Shown here piece after piece: positions 34,901 to 47,008 of a DNA stretch of 64,000 nucleotides. The position numbers and the translations under genes were made by a program. The DNA is taken from positions 248,001 through 312,000 of the forward strand of contig KV748214.1 of assembly GCA_001692895.1 (NCBI GenBank). The letters run 5' to 3'. The notes beneath the pieces are model-generated. The model was not told the DNA's origin. It saw nothing but the letters and a program-made list of their open reading frames with translations, and did not search any database. How positions within the stretch are numbered: the first letter of the stretch is position 1; each line of letters starts with the position of its first letter. Source of the stretch: Cenococcum geophilum 1.58 (Eukaryota; Ascomycota; Dothideomycetes; Gloniales; Gloniaceae).

Positions 34901-36902
34901 AAAAAGGGGTGTCTGCTTTTACTATATGGAAGTTAACTAGGCTAATTAGGGTCTTAACTACAACTAATTTAATTAATGCAGTTAAGCTAATGCCGAATTG
35001 GACGTTTACAGCCCTAGTTTACGTAATATTAATGTCCGTATTATTATTTACGGTGGTCCTATATATAAGGTATTATCTATAGCCTATAGTGGACTTCTTA
35101 AAGGCGCCTGTATTAATTATAACACTGTAGAATTTCTTAGGGGTATAGCGTTTTATAGTGATATATATAAATAGGTCCTGCTTGTAATCTATAACGTTTA
35201 TAATAGGGGTACTTACGGAATAGTTTTTAGGCGTAACTAAGTATATAAAGGAACGGTTGGCTAATACGGTTGTAATATTAAAGGCTTAGCTGTCCGTAAA
35301 AGGTCTAAAAGTAGTTAGGAATATCTCTAGGGTCTCATATTTCTAGTTATTTAGGTTAAAGTTAATTATAAGGGCTTCTATTAACTTATTAGGGGGCTCC
35401 TCTTCTTTCTCTCCTTTATATTCTAAGATAAACTGGCTAATCCGTTTATTAAATATCTTTTTAGACCTATTACGTTCTTCCTAGGTATGCCTTATAGACT
35501 AACATCCTTCCTTACCACACATAAAGTATTTCTAGCTTATTTGTCTACGGGGGTATACTTTTATATGGGAGTTACTATAGGGGTTACAGGTGGGACTTGG
35601 TTAGTATAAGTGCTGCTAGCGGTAATAGCGGTCCGTAAAGTAGACGTCTAAGTCTATCTATAGATATTAAATATCTGTGGCGAAGGCTTAACTGCTACCT
35701 AGTGGGTTTAAAACTTTGTACGTTATAATAGAGGAGCGTAGGTTATTAATAAGGCCAGCTAAGGTATTTATAGGCTTATAATAGGTGTACTTATAAGGCT
35801 CTACTTCCTGGTAAGCTGTAATAAGTTTATTATATAGGAAGTCGTCTATTTAAAGCTTAGCGTTAAAGCTGTGCTATAGGTGCCGGAGGTCTTTAATAAG
35901 GATTTACAGACACTTTATAGTCGATTTTTTGGTATTCTTATTAATTACGGTCTATAGCTTAGTCGCATTCTATTGGGTAAGGATATTACGCCTATATTCT
36001 GGTCCTTTAAAGTAGTTACGGGTAGCTTTGTATAGCTTATTAAAGGGGACACCAAGGGGGTTACTCTTAAGGTTAGTGTAGTAGTAGTTAAGTGCTAGGC
36101 CGCGCAGTATGGTAGAGTAGGCTTAGCTAAACTCTTATTTAGGAATATCAGCCTTCTAGCAGAGGTCCGTAAAGATAGTTAGTTTAAAGTTAAAATTATC
36201 ATTTTCACCGCTATACTTAGATTTGTCAATATAGAGCTTAGCTAGGTTAGCTAGCTCTTTACTATAAGTCTTTACTTAGGTAAGTTACGGATCTATAACT
36301 TATAGATCCGTGGCTTGCGGATATATGGCTTATAGATCTGTAACTTAAATAATAGGGGTAATTTGGTCCGTATTTTAGTTTATAGGGGTATTATAATCCG
36401 TAACTTAAGAGTAGGGTATATTTTAGCTAATAAGGTTAAGTTTAAAGCAGCTTAGGTTTATAGAATAAATTTAGTTAAGTGGGTTAGGTATAAGGCTAGT
36501 AATTATATTAAGTTTAAAAGAAGTAAAGAGTTTCTTAGTTTCTTGGAACTGGTTTAGGATTTCCTCTTTAGTCTATTCCATTTGGTCCTTCTCGTATATT
36601 ATATTATATAAGGACTATATAATAGTAACTCGTTTATTCCTTTTAACCTATATACCTTAGTTACGTAAAAGGGTTTATAGTTTATAAATAGTAACAAGGT
36701 TATAGGCCTTAAGAATAGCTTCCGTAAAGTCCGCAAAGTCTTCCTAGTATTACTCCTATAAGTCGTTATTTATAAGCTTAAAGTGTTTATATTTAAGGAT
36801 TTTAAAACTAATATAATCGTTAATATTGTTTATAGACGTAACGTCAACTCCTTATCTCCACTTCTTTTAATCTTCGCTAACTTACTTGCTGATATCTACT
36901 AT
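31990..36902 (-). pseudogene. copia 1 gag-pol relic
   Basis: A nearly continuous single frame with TAG/TAA stops. Order on the minus strand: gag from 36902, whose ATG is now ATA (copia A keeps ATG); a knuckle-like FMCGKEGC (about 35520); a protease region; integrase zinc region HLLAEKLYRVLKRFRHDN with SFCQKYG (34680-34560); integrase core with DIIYIYGSPVLYIINKATRY and ITYDASRNF (34520-34270); RT with IRLPYKLNLEPGIIL (about 33100) and TDNTLFLVD (about 32900, where the catalytic DD now reads DN); RNase H FTDASFTNNKDL (about 32420) ending NLADAITK (about 32030). Copia order (IN before RT) is clear. Non-functional. Confidence 0.9.
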
Positions 36903-37282
36903 ACTATAGTATAGTGTGGTGCGTAGCGGGTGGTAGCAGCTTATAACGGGTAGGGGAGGTTTTATAACAGTCCGTAAAATTAATTAATAGGTCCGTAATA
37001 GTTTATAGGAGGGTAAGAGGTTTCCGTAAAAGGTCTAAAGAGGTTTAAGGTTTAAGGGGGTTAAGGATAGGGGTTCTATATAGGTCTATATTCGCGTCTA
37101 TAACTTCTAGTAAACCGTACTAAGACTTAAATAAGTATATAGAGTTGGAGATAAGTTTATAATCCCTGACTTCCGACCTTTTAGTAGGTTGTACTAGGAG
37201 TTTAAATAAGTAGTTACTGTCGTGTGTATCGCTNGGGGGGAGGTATTAAGTGATTACTAATCTGTGCGCGCTTACTAATTAG

Positions 37283-37550
37283 TGTTTATACTAACTTAAT
37301 AGCACGAGTAAGTTATATCCACGGGCACGAAATACATATAGTATCGTATGCTTATTTAGATGGTAACTGTCGATTATATAAAGCAGACTACGTGGTCTAT
37401 ATACTGATGCACCTCCCCCCTAATTAGTTAGTGCTTTATAAGTGCACCAAACGCGTAAGTAAGTAGTTAGTACACTAAACGCGTAAACGCGTACCTGGTG
37501 TACCGAACGCGTAAGCACGCGTTTGGTACAATAGGTGCTGTAATTATATA
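37283..37550 (-). repeat. copia 1 5' LTR
   Basis: 268 bp, same length as its partner. Internal DNA next to it (CTAATTAGTAAGCGCG on the minus strand) should hold the primer-binding site, but I could not match it to a tRNA. Confidence 0.93.
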
Positions 37551-37555
37551 AGTAG

Positions 37556-39428
37556 TCTATTTAAATCTTATATTCTTCCTTATTAAGTTTACTAATAGCT
37601 AAATAATTTTTAAGAAGTAATTAATAAATTAATGGTAGAAATTTGTAAATCCTAAAAATCCTTAGATATTTTATACACTACTAGGACTTTCCTAGTTTAT
37701 AATTATAGCAATTTTCTTAGGGTCTATTTTAATTCTATTGCGGGATATAATTAGGCCTAAGTATATAACTTCGGATATATAAAACTTATATTTCTTAATA
37801 TCGCATTATAAGCCCGCGTCTTATAGACATTTAAGGACTATTTAGACGTGCTTCTAATGCTTAGAAAGTAAAGATAAATAGATTAAGATATTATTAATAT
37901 ACGCGGTAATAAATATATTAAGGAATTCGCGAAGCGTATTATTAACGTATTATTAAAATATACTAGGACCGTTCTTTACGCTAAACGGCATTACTAGGTA
38001 TTTAAAAAGTCCCTATTATATATAAAAAGCCGTATACTTCTTATCTCCTTCGCGAACACGGATTTAATTAAAGGCAGCAACTATGTTAAGCTTTATAAAG
38101 TATTATACTTTTACTAAGTGGTTAAGCGTTTCTTAAAGCAGAGGAATTAGATATTAGTTTTAAATTATAATTATATTTAGGGCTTAATAATTAATATAGA
38201 ACCTTAAGCCTTCTTTAGGTTTTTTAATAAATAGTATAGGTAAGGTAAATAGTAATTAACTAGGGCGAATAAATCCTTTCTCTAGGTGCTCTTTAAGATA
38301 TTATTATATTATAAGCAGCTCTTCTTATAACATACCGTATAACGGGCCAAACTTTAGCGTTATACTAGGTTTAAGTTCTATCTTAAAATTGTGCTTACCC
38401 TAATATAGGGGTAGTTAGTTTATAAATTGTTTCTTAAACGTATTAATTAGATTATAATATTCTTTAGGTATAAGAGGTTAGGGGTTAATATATTACTTTA
38501 GTTCTAACGCCTTTTTAATATCTTCTAGTATTATAGTAAAGATCTTATAGTTTTATTTTTTTACTAATAAATAAAAGGGTGCGGCTTATACTATATAAAT
38601 TTTAAGGAGTTTTAATATATTATCTTCGCATTCTTTACCGCGATTAGCAGTTATAACCTTATTATATTAATTTAAGGTTTATAGTAAGGGCAATTTATAT
38701 TATATTAAATTTAAATTTAAATAGTTATATATATATTTATAGGGTAAGTGGTATTTTAAGTAATAACTTTAGCAGTAGGTTATACGGAATTTCAGTATTT
38801 CTTTTACCTAACTAATTAAAGGGTTATGTCGTTTTAGCTATTTATATCTAAGTATTACCTTATAATGCTTTAAGGGTATTATAAATAGGGAAATGTATTT
38901 AAGGTATTCGCCTATCCGCATTTTTATAAGAGCGTAGTACGTTAGTTTACTATATATTAAAGGCTTACTATTAAAGCCTTATAGGCCTTAGGGCTTATTA
39001 AGTTTCTTTAAATTTAAGCGTTAAGTTTTCGCGTAGTTCGTATTAATAAAGCCTATACTAATAGCTCCGCTATCTATTAGAATTTATACCTCCTTCTATT
39101 TTCTAAGTATTTGAATTTCGCTAAGTATATTAAGGGAGTTATATTATATATTAGCGCTAGAAGAGCCTAGATACTTATACTCTTCTACCTTTTATCCTAA
39201 AGCGCAACTTAGCCCTAGGACGATTTGTTTTCTAAGTTAACTAAAGGTAAAATACTTTATAGCGATTAAGTATAATTTATAAAATAAGTATAATTTAAGG
39301 ACTAAGAAGAACTACGTTAAACCTTTTTAAAAGGGTAAGTTTGGCAATTTCTTTAAATATATCCCTTTTTACTATATCTAAAGCATTCTCTATTTACGGC
39401 TTATATTCTTTATTTATTAGTTCCTAAG
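37556..39428 (-). pseudogene. gypsy-A zinc knuckle, protease and RT relic
   Basis: Minus strand from high to low: a zinc knuckle whose second Cys and His have become Tyr (CFRYSKKGYI-RNC, near 39360), matching TGT-to-TAT and CAT-to-TAT RIP changes; the aspartic protease active site ILIDSGAISIGFIN (near 39080); RT with FITAYINNILIYLS (about 37900), where the catalytic Y-x-D-D reads Y-I-N-N; and EVIYLGLIISRNRIKIDPKK (about 37750), the connection motif. The frame leads into RNase H at 31190 once copia 1 is removed. Several active-site residues are lost. Confidence 0.85.
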
Positions 39429-39433
39429 GGTAT

Positions 39434-39605
39434 TGTCGGTATAACTCTCTTTATCAACATGCACGAATATCACTTATAGTGGTACGTATGCGGTGTTGAA
39501 GTTAGTAGTTGGTTGTTATCTAGAAGTAAGGGGTTACTCTAAGGTCAGGTTAGCTAACCTCGCTATATAGTCTCGTAACCACGTTACATAATTAACGTTC
39601 CGACA
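39434..39605 (-). repeat. copia 2 3' LTR
   Basis: 172 bp with perfect TG..CA ends. It is visibly less mutated than the LTRs of copia 1. Confidence 0.93.
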
Positions 39606-39749
39606 CTAAAGCAACTCTAAAAAGAAGGCTAATCTACACTTTAAAGTTAAGCCTATTTCTAGATTATTCGTAGCATATACGTAATAGCTAGCTCTCCCGT
39701 CTATAATACACAATAGCTATAACAGCGCTAGGGCGCGGCACATACCATA

Positions 39750-39970
39750 TTCTGCCGACTTATCAATTTTCTACCAAATTCTGTTATATTACCGAATTCT
39801 GCCAAATTCTGCTATATTATAGAGTTCTGCCAAATTCTGCTATATTACCAATTTCTACCAAATTCTATTAAACCTAACTTCTACCAATTATATAACTTCC
39901 TGCCATCTTCTGCCGGTTATATAAGTTTCTGCTGTCTTCTGCCAGTTATATAACCCGCAAGCCACCTTCT
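39750..39970. repeat. TTCTGCCAAATTCTGC-type repeats in the copia 2 3' region
   Basis: Irregular repeats of CCAAATTCTGCTATATTA and TTCTGCCGGTTATATAA, about eight units. The motif GGCAGAATTT (reverse complement) also occurs in the gypsy-A LTRs and in the copia 1 3' region. Confidence 0.7.
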
Positions 39971-40069
39971 ATTACTCCTTACGTTCTACCTAACCTACAG
40001 CCTATATATCGACTTAGTTTGTGTTAATAAGTCGCTATAGGGCGATATAAGGCTTCCCCTTAGTCATCG

Positions 40070-43000
40070 CGTCCGTAGGGTTAGCTTCGCCATCAATTTA
40101 TTTAACCTCTGTAATCTGCCAACGTTTATAGGCTTATTATAGGCATATTACATTAATTATTAATCGCTTCTCTTATGTGGTTCCAAGTTATATAAGACAG
40201 TTGTATAGCGACTTAGAATCGGTGCAAAGTATAAGCGGGAGGTTGGTCTGTAGGACCTTATCTACCGTAGACTTAATGGCGATGGCGATATTAAAGCCGT
40301 AAGCTATTCTGTAGAGTTTAGAGGCCAGAATACTTCTAGTGACTCTTTTACACTTAATTAAGCTCTAATGGACGATATTGGCCTTCTTAGTTGCGTTAGC
40401 TAGTACAATAACATAGCTAATTTGCGAAGATAGGTCCTTATTATTGGCGAAGGAAGCGTCTATAAATACCAGGAGTTGTAAGGTGTTAACGTCTAGCTTG
40501 ATGAACTTTAGGCCTCTATTTACGTTCTTAATCTACTAGCTTAATTGCTTATTAAGACTCTTTACATTATCTTTAATTAGGTTAATTACCTGGGTAGTAA
40601 AGGATAGGTTAAATAAGGCCTCTAGCTGATAAACTAAGGTAATATAGGCTCCTCTAGCGCGTTAAGTGATATACTAGTTCTTTAGCATAAGTAGGCTATG
40701 CGTAACTCCTCTAGAGCTAGTGCTGTCTACTAGCGTAGTGTTAACTATACTAAGGTTCTCACACTGGCGCTTTTACGTTAGCGTAATACTCCCGTTTTAT
40801 ATTAATTAAATAAGTCCTCTATTAAACTTAATTGGTATATTAGCGGTTAGTTGCTTTCGCTCCTTAGCTATAAATTCGGCCTTATATAGTTCGCTTTGTT
40901 TAGCCTCTATAAAGGTGTTATCTATAAGGAATAGTATATTATTAGTCTATAGGCCAACAATTCCAAAAGGCTTATTGCTGTAAAGTAAGCAAGGGTTATA
41001 CATGGACTGGTTCATTCGCAGCTAATTGACGTAGTATAAATAGTATGTCTTAAACCAGTAGTTTCTAGCTTTAGGTACTCTATAAAGTGGCTTTATAACC
41101 TTTAGAACGGAGTCCGTATTAATTCCCAATTGTTTATTTAGCTTATGTGGTGGTTATATATAGAACTCGCGGTTTAGGTTCGTAGTAGACTGGACGTAGG
41201 CTTATAAGATATCTCGGAGGTAAAGTTATATCTATGGTAGTATAGCAGCAATATAGAGAATCAGTCGCTAGCTAACTCGTTAAATTGTTAGTGACTAAGT
41301 AAGGACTAGCTCTTTCTTTAAGTCATTATAGGCCTATACAACAAGTCGTAATTTCTTAAAGGCTTTATTAGTTCCCTTATTCTTAATCTTATTAACAAAC
41401 TATAAATTAAAGAGTCTAACCCCCTTTGGTATATTGTGCAGCTTAATAATCTTAAAGACGCCTTTCTTAAGTAGGCCTATAACCTCCTTTTGTCATAAAG
41501 CACTAAATTAGGTGTTGCTATCGTTTTATAAGTAAATAGTAGTATCAGCCGTATCTGTGGTATCATCGTCCTATAGGTAGATAGCGATATTAGCGATATC
41601 CGCAATATCACCTATAAAAGCGCCTATATCTATCGTAGTATCCATAACAGCTATATCTGCAACAGCTATAAGCAATAGGTATTTACAGGGGCGACCTCTA
41701 CCTCGCTTTAGCAGTGGCTATAATTCAGCCTTAGGTAACGATTAAGGTTCGGCTAGTAAAGGTACTAGTTTATCTAATTCAGCAGACTCTCGTGGTTTGA
41801 CTAAGTCTTATAGGTCCGGTAGGTAAGATTTCACAACCATAAAGCGGAAGGTTATAGGCCTATTTGGTAGCTTTACGGTATAGGTCTCGCCGTTAACGGT
41901 GAGTAGTATATATAGTCCGTCCTAATAACTACTTTAGCTAGTATTACCTTCTCTTTAGACTAAGATAGGCGAACTAGATAGGAGGCCGTAAATAGCGTTA
42001 GTTTATAGTCTATTTCGCATATTAAGAGCGTTAGCAATCTATTGTTCAGCTTATAACTTCTAGATTTCCACCATTGCTTTCTTAATGGCCGCAGCTCGCT
42101 GTATAACTGAAGGTAATAGCGCGTCCAATTTAACTATTTAGGGGTAGGCTTTAAAGACTAGGAGTATAGGGACTAGGCCTTTTAGGCTAGCCGTGTTATT
42201 AATAGCTTTAAAGGCCATTTATAGGGCCATCTCCTTGCTAATTTCAGGGATTTCAGTTGTAATGATTTAGTAGGCTTGTTGTAGCGGACTATAGTAGCGT
42301 TCTACCATTCCAATGGAATTGTGTAATTTGACTAGAACTAACTTTATAGTTACTCCTATAGTAGCAGCGTAGTATTTAAACTCCTTATTAATAAAGTTCT
42401 TCCTAGCGTCTGTAGTGATTAAGTCTAGTAGTCCTAAATAGCTATTAATCTAGTACATTTATAGAACGTCCTAAGTGTACTTAGCGCTGATATCTCGTAG
42501 CTATCTACTAGCTTAAAATTAAGTTGCTTTGTCGACTATATATAGTAGGGGGGAGCCGTTAATATATATAATGTTAACAATAATATTATAATTAAAATTG
42601 ACGTCGTTTTATAAGGTGAAGCGAAATCTACCTAGAGATCTGCTAAACTTCTAGCAATAGTAGCAGAGTCTAGTTAGCTCTTTAATAGCAGATCTATCAG
42701 TGTTATAGCTGTGGCTAGTTTTATTAAGAAGCTTTTATAGTTTATTAACTAATAGGTAACCAAATTGACGGTATAGGCGTTGTAGTTCTACGTCGGTTAA
42801 ATAGTAAGGGTTTGTATTAAAAGACTTAACGAGATAAGACTATAAGGAGAAGCTTTATAAGAGAAATAGGTGGCCAAATCATTTAACCACTGGCACCTTT
42901 TTGGTGCGAGTAATAATGACGTTCTTTAGGTTATCGTATTTAATATAGAGTCTATCCATATCTGCTAAGTAAAGTAGAAAGGGAGTATCTGCTTTAACGA

Positions 43001-45068
43001 TATGGAATTATACCTTACCTATGGGGCTGTTGACGTCTATAGTTCCAATAAACGTAGAGGCTCCGATCCCGAATTGGATAGTTACTTAGCCCTTAGTTAA
43101 CATATTAAGACTTACGGACTTATCTACGGCCTATAGAGCTTAGAATTAACCATAGCTAGCTATAGACTTGCGTAAAGCAGCTATATTAATTATAATTCCT
43201 ATAAAGACCGTTGAGGTGTACCGTAACGCTATAGCTGTAGCCGTACTATAGGCAAATGGGTCGGTCTCCGTGTGAGGCTCCATAGTAGACTCTGTAGTAA
43301 GTATTAAAGCCATAAGCAGGTGCGTATAAGCCTTATTAGCTAGCTCTACGCTTATAGAGGTTGCTTTCTCTATAGTAAGCGTTCTAAAGGTAGTAATATA
43401 GGTAGAACTATTATCAGGTTCTCCAGCATCGCTCCTAGAGTCATTAGCGTCGTGTGTATAGGCTTTAAAGTCTAAGTTATCCTCTTCATCTCTTTTATAG
43501 GCAGCGACGTATTATTTAAAGTGGTTATTAAAGTTGCCCTTATTACGGCCCTTAATATTAATAAAACGTCTCTTATAGTTGTCTCTGGACCAATTACGCT
43601 CCTCCTTTATATATTTCTATAAACGGCAGTCCTCCCTCTTATAGACGTAGTACTTAGCCTTTAGTCTGCCGTTAGTTCTATAGGGGTGATTGCTACTATA
43701 GCGATTAGTGTTTTGGTCTCAATTCTGGTCATTTCAGTAGTAACATTAATCTGTAAAAAAGGCTTGGTAAGACGATCTTATTAAGGCCTATAGGGGGTAT
43801 TCTTTTTCCTATGTAATAATAGAGGATTATAGCTTACTAATTAATTAAGAGAGGTCTTCTAAAGGGTTAGAGATAGCAATACGGTATATTGGTACTCCCT
43901 AGTAAGCAGTAACCAGCTTATTTATAAAAATGCGGTTTATACGGAAGTCTAGGTATAGTCTATGACGTTGCTTTAGCAGCTTATCTATAAGTAGTTAGAA
44001 GTTCTAATAGATTAACCTATTAGGGTTCTCGTTTATAACTCCTTAGAGGGTTATACTGTTCTACTCCGTAAGGTTCTTATAGTAGTATTCTGGCCCTTTA
44101 AAGAATTGTTGTATATAGTTACAGGCTTCTATAAAAGGTTTTAACTTAAGGTTACTATTATAGTAGTGGTCCTAAGTAAGCCCTTTTAGTATGCTAGGGA
44201 ATGCTACTATATAGCCTTCTAGTGGTAAGCCAGATCCCTTACAGATATTGTAAAAGATGGTTAGCTTAAAGTTAAAGCTGTTATTAACTCTATTATACTT
44301 TTGGTCGTCTGTATAGATCTTTGCAATTATAGCCACCTCCTTACTATATCTAGGTCCTTGCTCTACACTAGGCACGGCTAGTTTAGGTAGTATATATATA
44401 TATAGCTGCTATAGTTACTATAGCTGCTGCAGTTGCTACTCTCTTGGCTATAGCAGTTAGTCAATAAAAGCGTGGATTTAGTTGTAATTAGAGGATTAAG
44501 GACTAGGAGGGGTAGCGGGGGTAGTGGGGGTAGCAATTAGAGTAGCTAGCGGTGCTGTAATTAGAGTAGCTAGTAGTATAGCAGCTGGAATAGCTGGTGA
44601 AGTTAGTAGAGTAGCTGATAGTGGTAGTGGGGCTAGAGGTATAGTAAGCTTATCTAAGGTCGAATTAAGTTAGTCTTGCAGAGTTATTATAATTATTAGC
44701 TTTACCTCTGTAAGGGCCGTAATAAGCTCCTTATCCGTCTATTTATAAAACTCTTCTTTATTAGCAACGTCCATTAGCACCTTACTAAGGGAGTATCTCT
44801 TATCTTACTTAACAATATATACTCCTCTCTTAACTAGGTATTAACGGATTCCCATTTTAGTATTAGATTATACTTATTTAAAGGTCTCCAGCATAAAGTT
44901 CTTAAAGTCTTCCTAAAATACTGTCTATAATGCAAAGTCTATAAGGTTAGATCGTATATATAGGTGCATCTTGGTCTCTATATACTCCATTAGGTTATCA
45001 TCTATAGCCGTTTCCAAGTTAATTCCGTAGCTATATTTAGTAATTCTTTCCTTCCAGTTAATTTCCAT
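40070..45068 (-). pseudogene. copia 2 gag-pol relic
   Basis: Gag starts with ATG at 45068 (MEINWKERITKYSYG). An open stretch at 44375-44172 holds a gag segment (NSFNFKLTIFYNICKG) homologous to copia 1 gag. Then the integrase zinc region (about 42780-42640), the core with IIYINGSPLLYIVDKATQF (about 42560) and TTDARKNFINKEF (about 42390), RT with LYLRDILQAYVQSTTNLNRE (about 41210) and GIVGL-TNNILFLIDNTF (about 40940), RNase H FIDASFANNKDLSS (about 40450), ending NPTDAMTKGKP (about 40080). Breaks are mostly TAG/TAA. The RT D-D now reads N-N. Confidence 0.88.
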
Positions 45069-45204
45069 ACTATCGTGTCTTGGTGTATGAGGGTAGGTAT
45101 AAGGGTAGTTGTTAGGTTTAAGGTAAGGGTGTAAAGGTATATACGTGTCCTATTAACGAATCTACAGTTCTTGGACACTGTAGACGATTCTTAGCAAAGA
45201 TACG

Positions 45205-45505
45205 GTCCTTTAGGCGATCTAACGCGTTAACAGTTAAGTTAATACGTGGTTTTAAGCTTTAAGGGTCCTCTAGGTGATCTAATGCATCAGTAAGCTAATA
45301 CGTGGTTTTAAGCTTTAAGGATAATGTAGCTCTCTTTGAGTAAAGATACGGTTCTCTAGGCGATCTAATACGTTAGCAGTTAAGCTAATATGTGGTTTCG
45401 AGCTTTAAGGGTAACATAGTTTTCTCCTTTAACTAAAATAGGGCGATAGCTCTGCGATCTAACGCGTTAGCAGTTAAGCCAATATATGGTTTCGAGCTTT
45501 GCTAT
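45205..45505. repeat. Four ~57-bp repeats in the copia 2 leader
   Basis: Each has GATCTAACGCGTTAGCAGTT followed by AAGCTAATACGTGGTTTTAA and GCTTTAAGGG, separated by variable spacers. They lie between the 5' LTR and the gag start on the minus strand, the expected position for packaging or regulatory repeats; function unknown. Confidence 0.8.
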
Positions 45506-45539
45506 TGCGTATTTCCTAATCTATACGTCTACTAATTAG

Positions 45540-45711
45540 TGTTGGTATAACTCTCTTTATCAACGTGCACGAATATCACTTATAGTGGTACGTATGCGGT
45601 GTTGAAGTTGGTAGTTGGTTGTTATCTAGAAGTAAGGGGTTGCTCCAAGGTCAGGTTAGCTAACCTTGTTACGTGGTCTCGTAACCACGTTATATAATTA
45701 ACGTTCCGACA
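45540..45711 (-). repeat. copia 2 5' LTR
   Basis: 172 bp. It differs from 39434-39605 by only a few transitions. Confidence 0.93.
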
Positions 45712-45716
45712 GGTAT

Positions 45717-46690
45717 ATAGAATTAAGTAGTATTAAGGTCTATAGGGTTATATATAAGACTTTTTAGGTTTAGAGACGGGTTGCGCTTTAGGGTATATAC
45801 CGGTTTTATAGAGTTTTAAACATAAGGTATAGTTAGCTTTAGGGAATAAGTCTATTTATTGTATTAAAGGTCCTTATTAATTCGTTAATATATTATAGCA
45901 AATTTGGGTAAATCCTTTAGTAGTTCTCTACCTACTAACTATACTCTAATTTTATCCAAAATAGCTTAACGGAGAATAGTAACTTTAGCGGCTTTATTCC
46001 AATCTAGTTTACTAATAAGGCCTAAAAATTCCGAAAAGAAGCTGGTAAAGTCTCGGTTTCGTTATTATAGGTTTTTAAGTTTAGTAACAGCTATATGTTC
46101 GCGGCTGGCGTTATTATACGTTCGTTTTAATAGAGAGATAAAGATTTTAAAATTAATAAAGGTGCTATTACGGAAGAATGGGTCTATAATTTATGTAGCG
46201 TCTTTACTTAAATAAGACATTTTATAGCTAATCTTGCTAGCTTTAATAGGGTATTAGTTATAGTTTATTAAAAGTTTAAGATAGAGCTTAGTTATAAAGG
46301 GATATAGGTTATTTTAATTTCTATTAAATATTAGAGGGTTAGGGAGCTTTTTAGATTTTATAGTAGGTACTAGGTTCGTTATAGGTATAGGTTAAGCTGC
46401 CGTTACTAGTTTAGGGTTTATATTTGGTGGGTTAGGTTTATATATAGTTATTTTAATTTTGTTTATAAGTGTTACTATTAGGGTCTTTAACGCAAGTACT
46501 TTAGCATTATAGAGTTCTTTACGTATTGCTTTAATTAATTACTAATACTAAGCTTCTAGTATAGTTTATTACTAGACCAAGGCATCTATAAAGGACTGTT
46601 GTATTATAGTTATTTATTCCCTAACTAGGGTTATAATAGTTAACGTGGCGGATTTAAGTTTGTTTACTATTTTAAGGGTATTAGTATTAA
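45717..46690 (-). pseudogene. gypsy-A gag relic
   Basis: Retroviral-type Gag. On the minus strand: a Pro-rich start, KLPNPLIFNRN and NLYPFITKLYLKLLIN (about 46310), KISYKMSYLSKDATQIIDPFF (about 46230), FISLLKRTYNNASREH (about 46110), FTSFFSEFLGLISKLDWN (about 46030), IRVQLVGRELLKDLP (about 45950). This is the usual fungal gypsy capsid pattern. It is almost unbroken compared with the rest of the element. It is cut at its end by copia 2, and the zinc knuckle is on the far side (39360). Confidence 0.88.
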
Positions 46691-46700
46691 CGCAACGTAA

Positions 46701-47003
46701 TATAAGGGCGTAAAGAGGCTTTAGGGCAGATTTAAAGGAATAATATAATTTCTATCTAAATCTATAGGTATATCTCTTATAGAGAATAAGACGTTGCGTA
46801 AAGAAGAGAAAGGAATAATAAGAGAATTATATAATTAAATAGTCAAGGGCTTAGTGGTCGATGCGCGCGCACGTACGCACGCGGTCTTCGACGGACTTTA
46901 GTAGAATTTAATTAATCTGGCAGAATTTAGTTAAAGCGTCAAAATTTATCTATCAAGTGTTTCACCGAGACATTCCTACTATAACTGGGCTAGTCCCGTT
47001 ACA
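46701..47003 (-). repeat. gypsy-A 5' LTR
   Basis: 303 bp, ending CCCGTTACA. It carries the GGCAGAATTT motif near 46920. Confidence 0.92.
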
Positions 47004-47008
47004 GTATT

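Larger units (their letters stand above)
31195..37550 (-). mobile_element. Ty1/copia retrotransposon 1, complete, nested in gypsy-A
   Basis: Two 268-bp LTRs (31195-31462, 37283-37550) and an exact AGTAG duplication (31190-31194, 37551-37555). Total length 6356 bp. The minus strand encodes gag-pol. It is the same family as copia A (1-4683). It sits between the gypsy-A RT and RNase H coding regions. One ambiguous base is at 37234. Confidence 0.95.
39434..45711 (-). mobile_element. Ty1/copia retrotransposon 2, complete, nested in gypsy-A
   Basis: 172-bp LTRs (39434-39605, 45540-45711) with TGTCGG..CCGACA ends and an exact GGTAT duplication (39429-39433, 45712-45716). Length 6278 bp. The minus strand encodes gag-pol. 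It is related to copia 1 in protein but has a different LTR, so it is a separate family. It lies between the gypsy-A gag and zinc-knuckle regions. Confidence 0.95.
27940..47003 (-). mobile_element. Ty3/gypsy retrotransposon A, complete but carrying three insertions
   Basis: Two 303-bp LTRs (27940-28242, 46701-47003) flanked by the exact 5-bp duplication GTATT (27935-27939, 47004-47008). The minus strand encodes gag (46690-45717), zinc knuckle/protease and RT (39428-37556), and RNase H/integrase (31190-29100). It is split by copia 1 (TSD AGTAG), copia 2 (TSD GGTAT) and a MITE (TA). Subtracting these and their duplications leaves about 5.9 kb, a normal gypsy length. It sits in the reading frame of relic Z. 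Confidence 0.95.
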
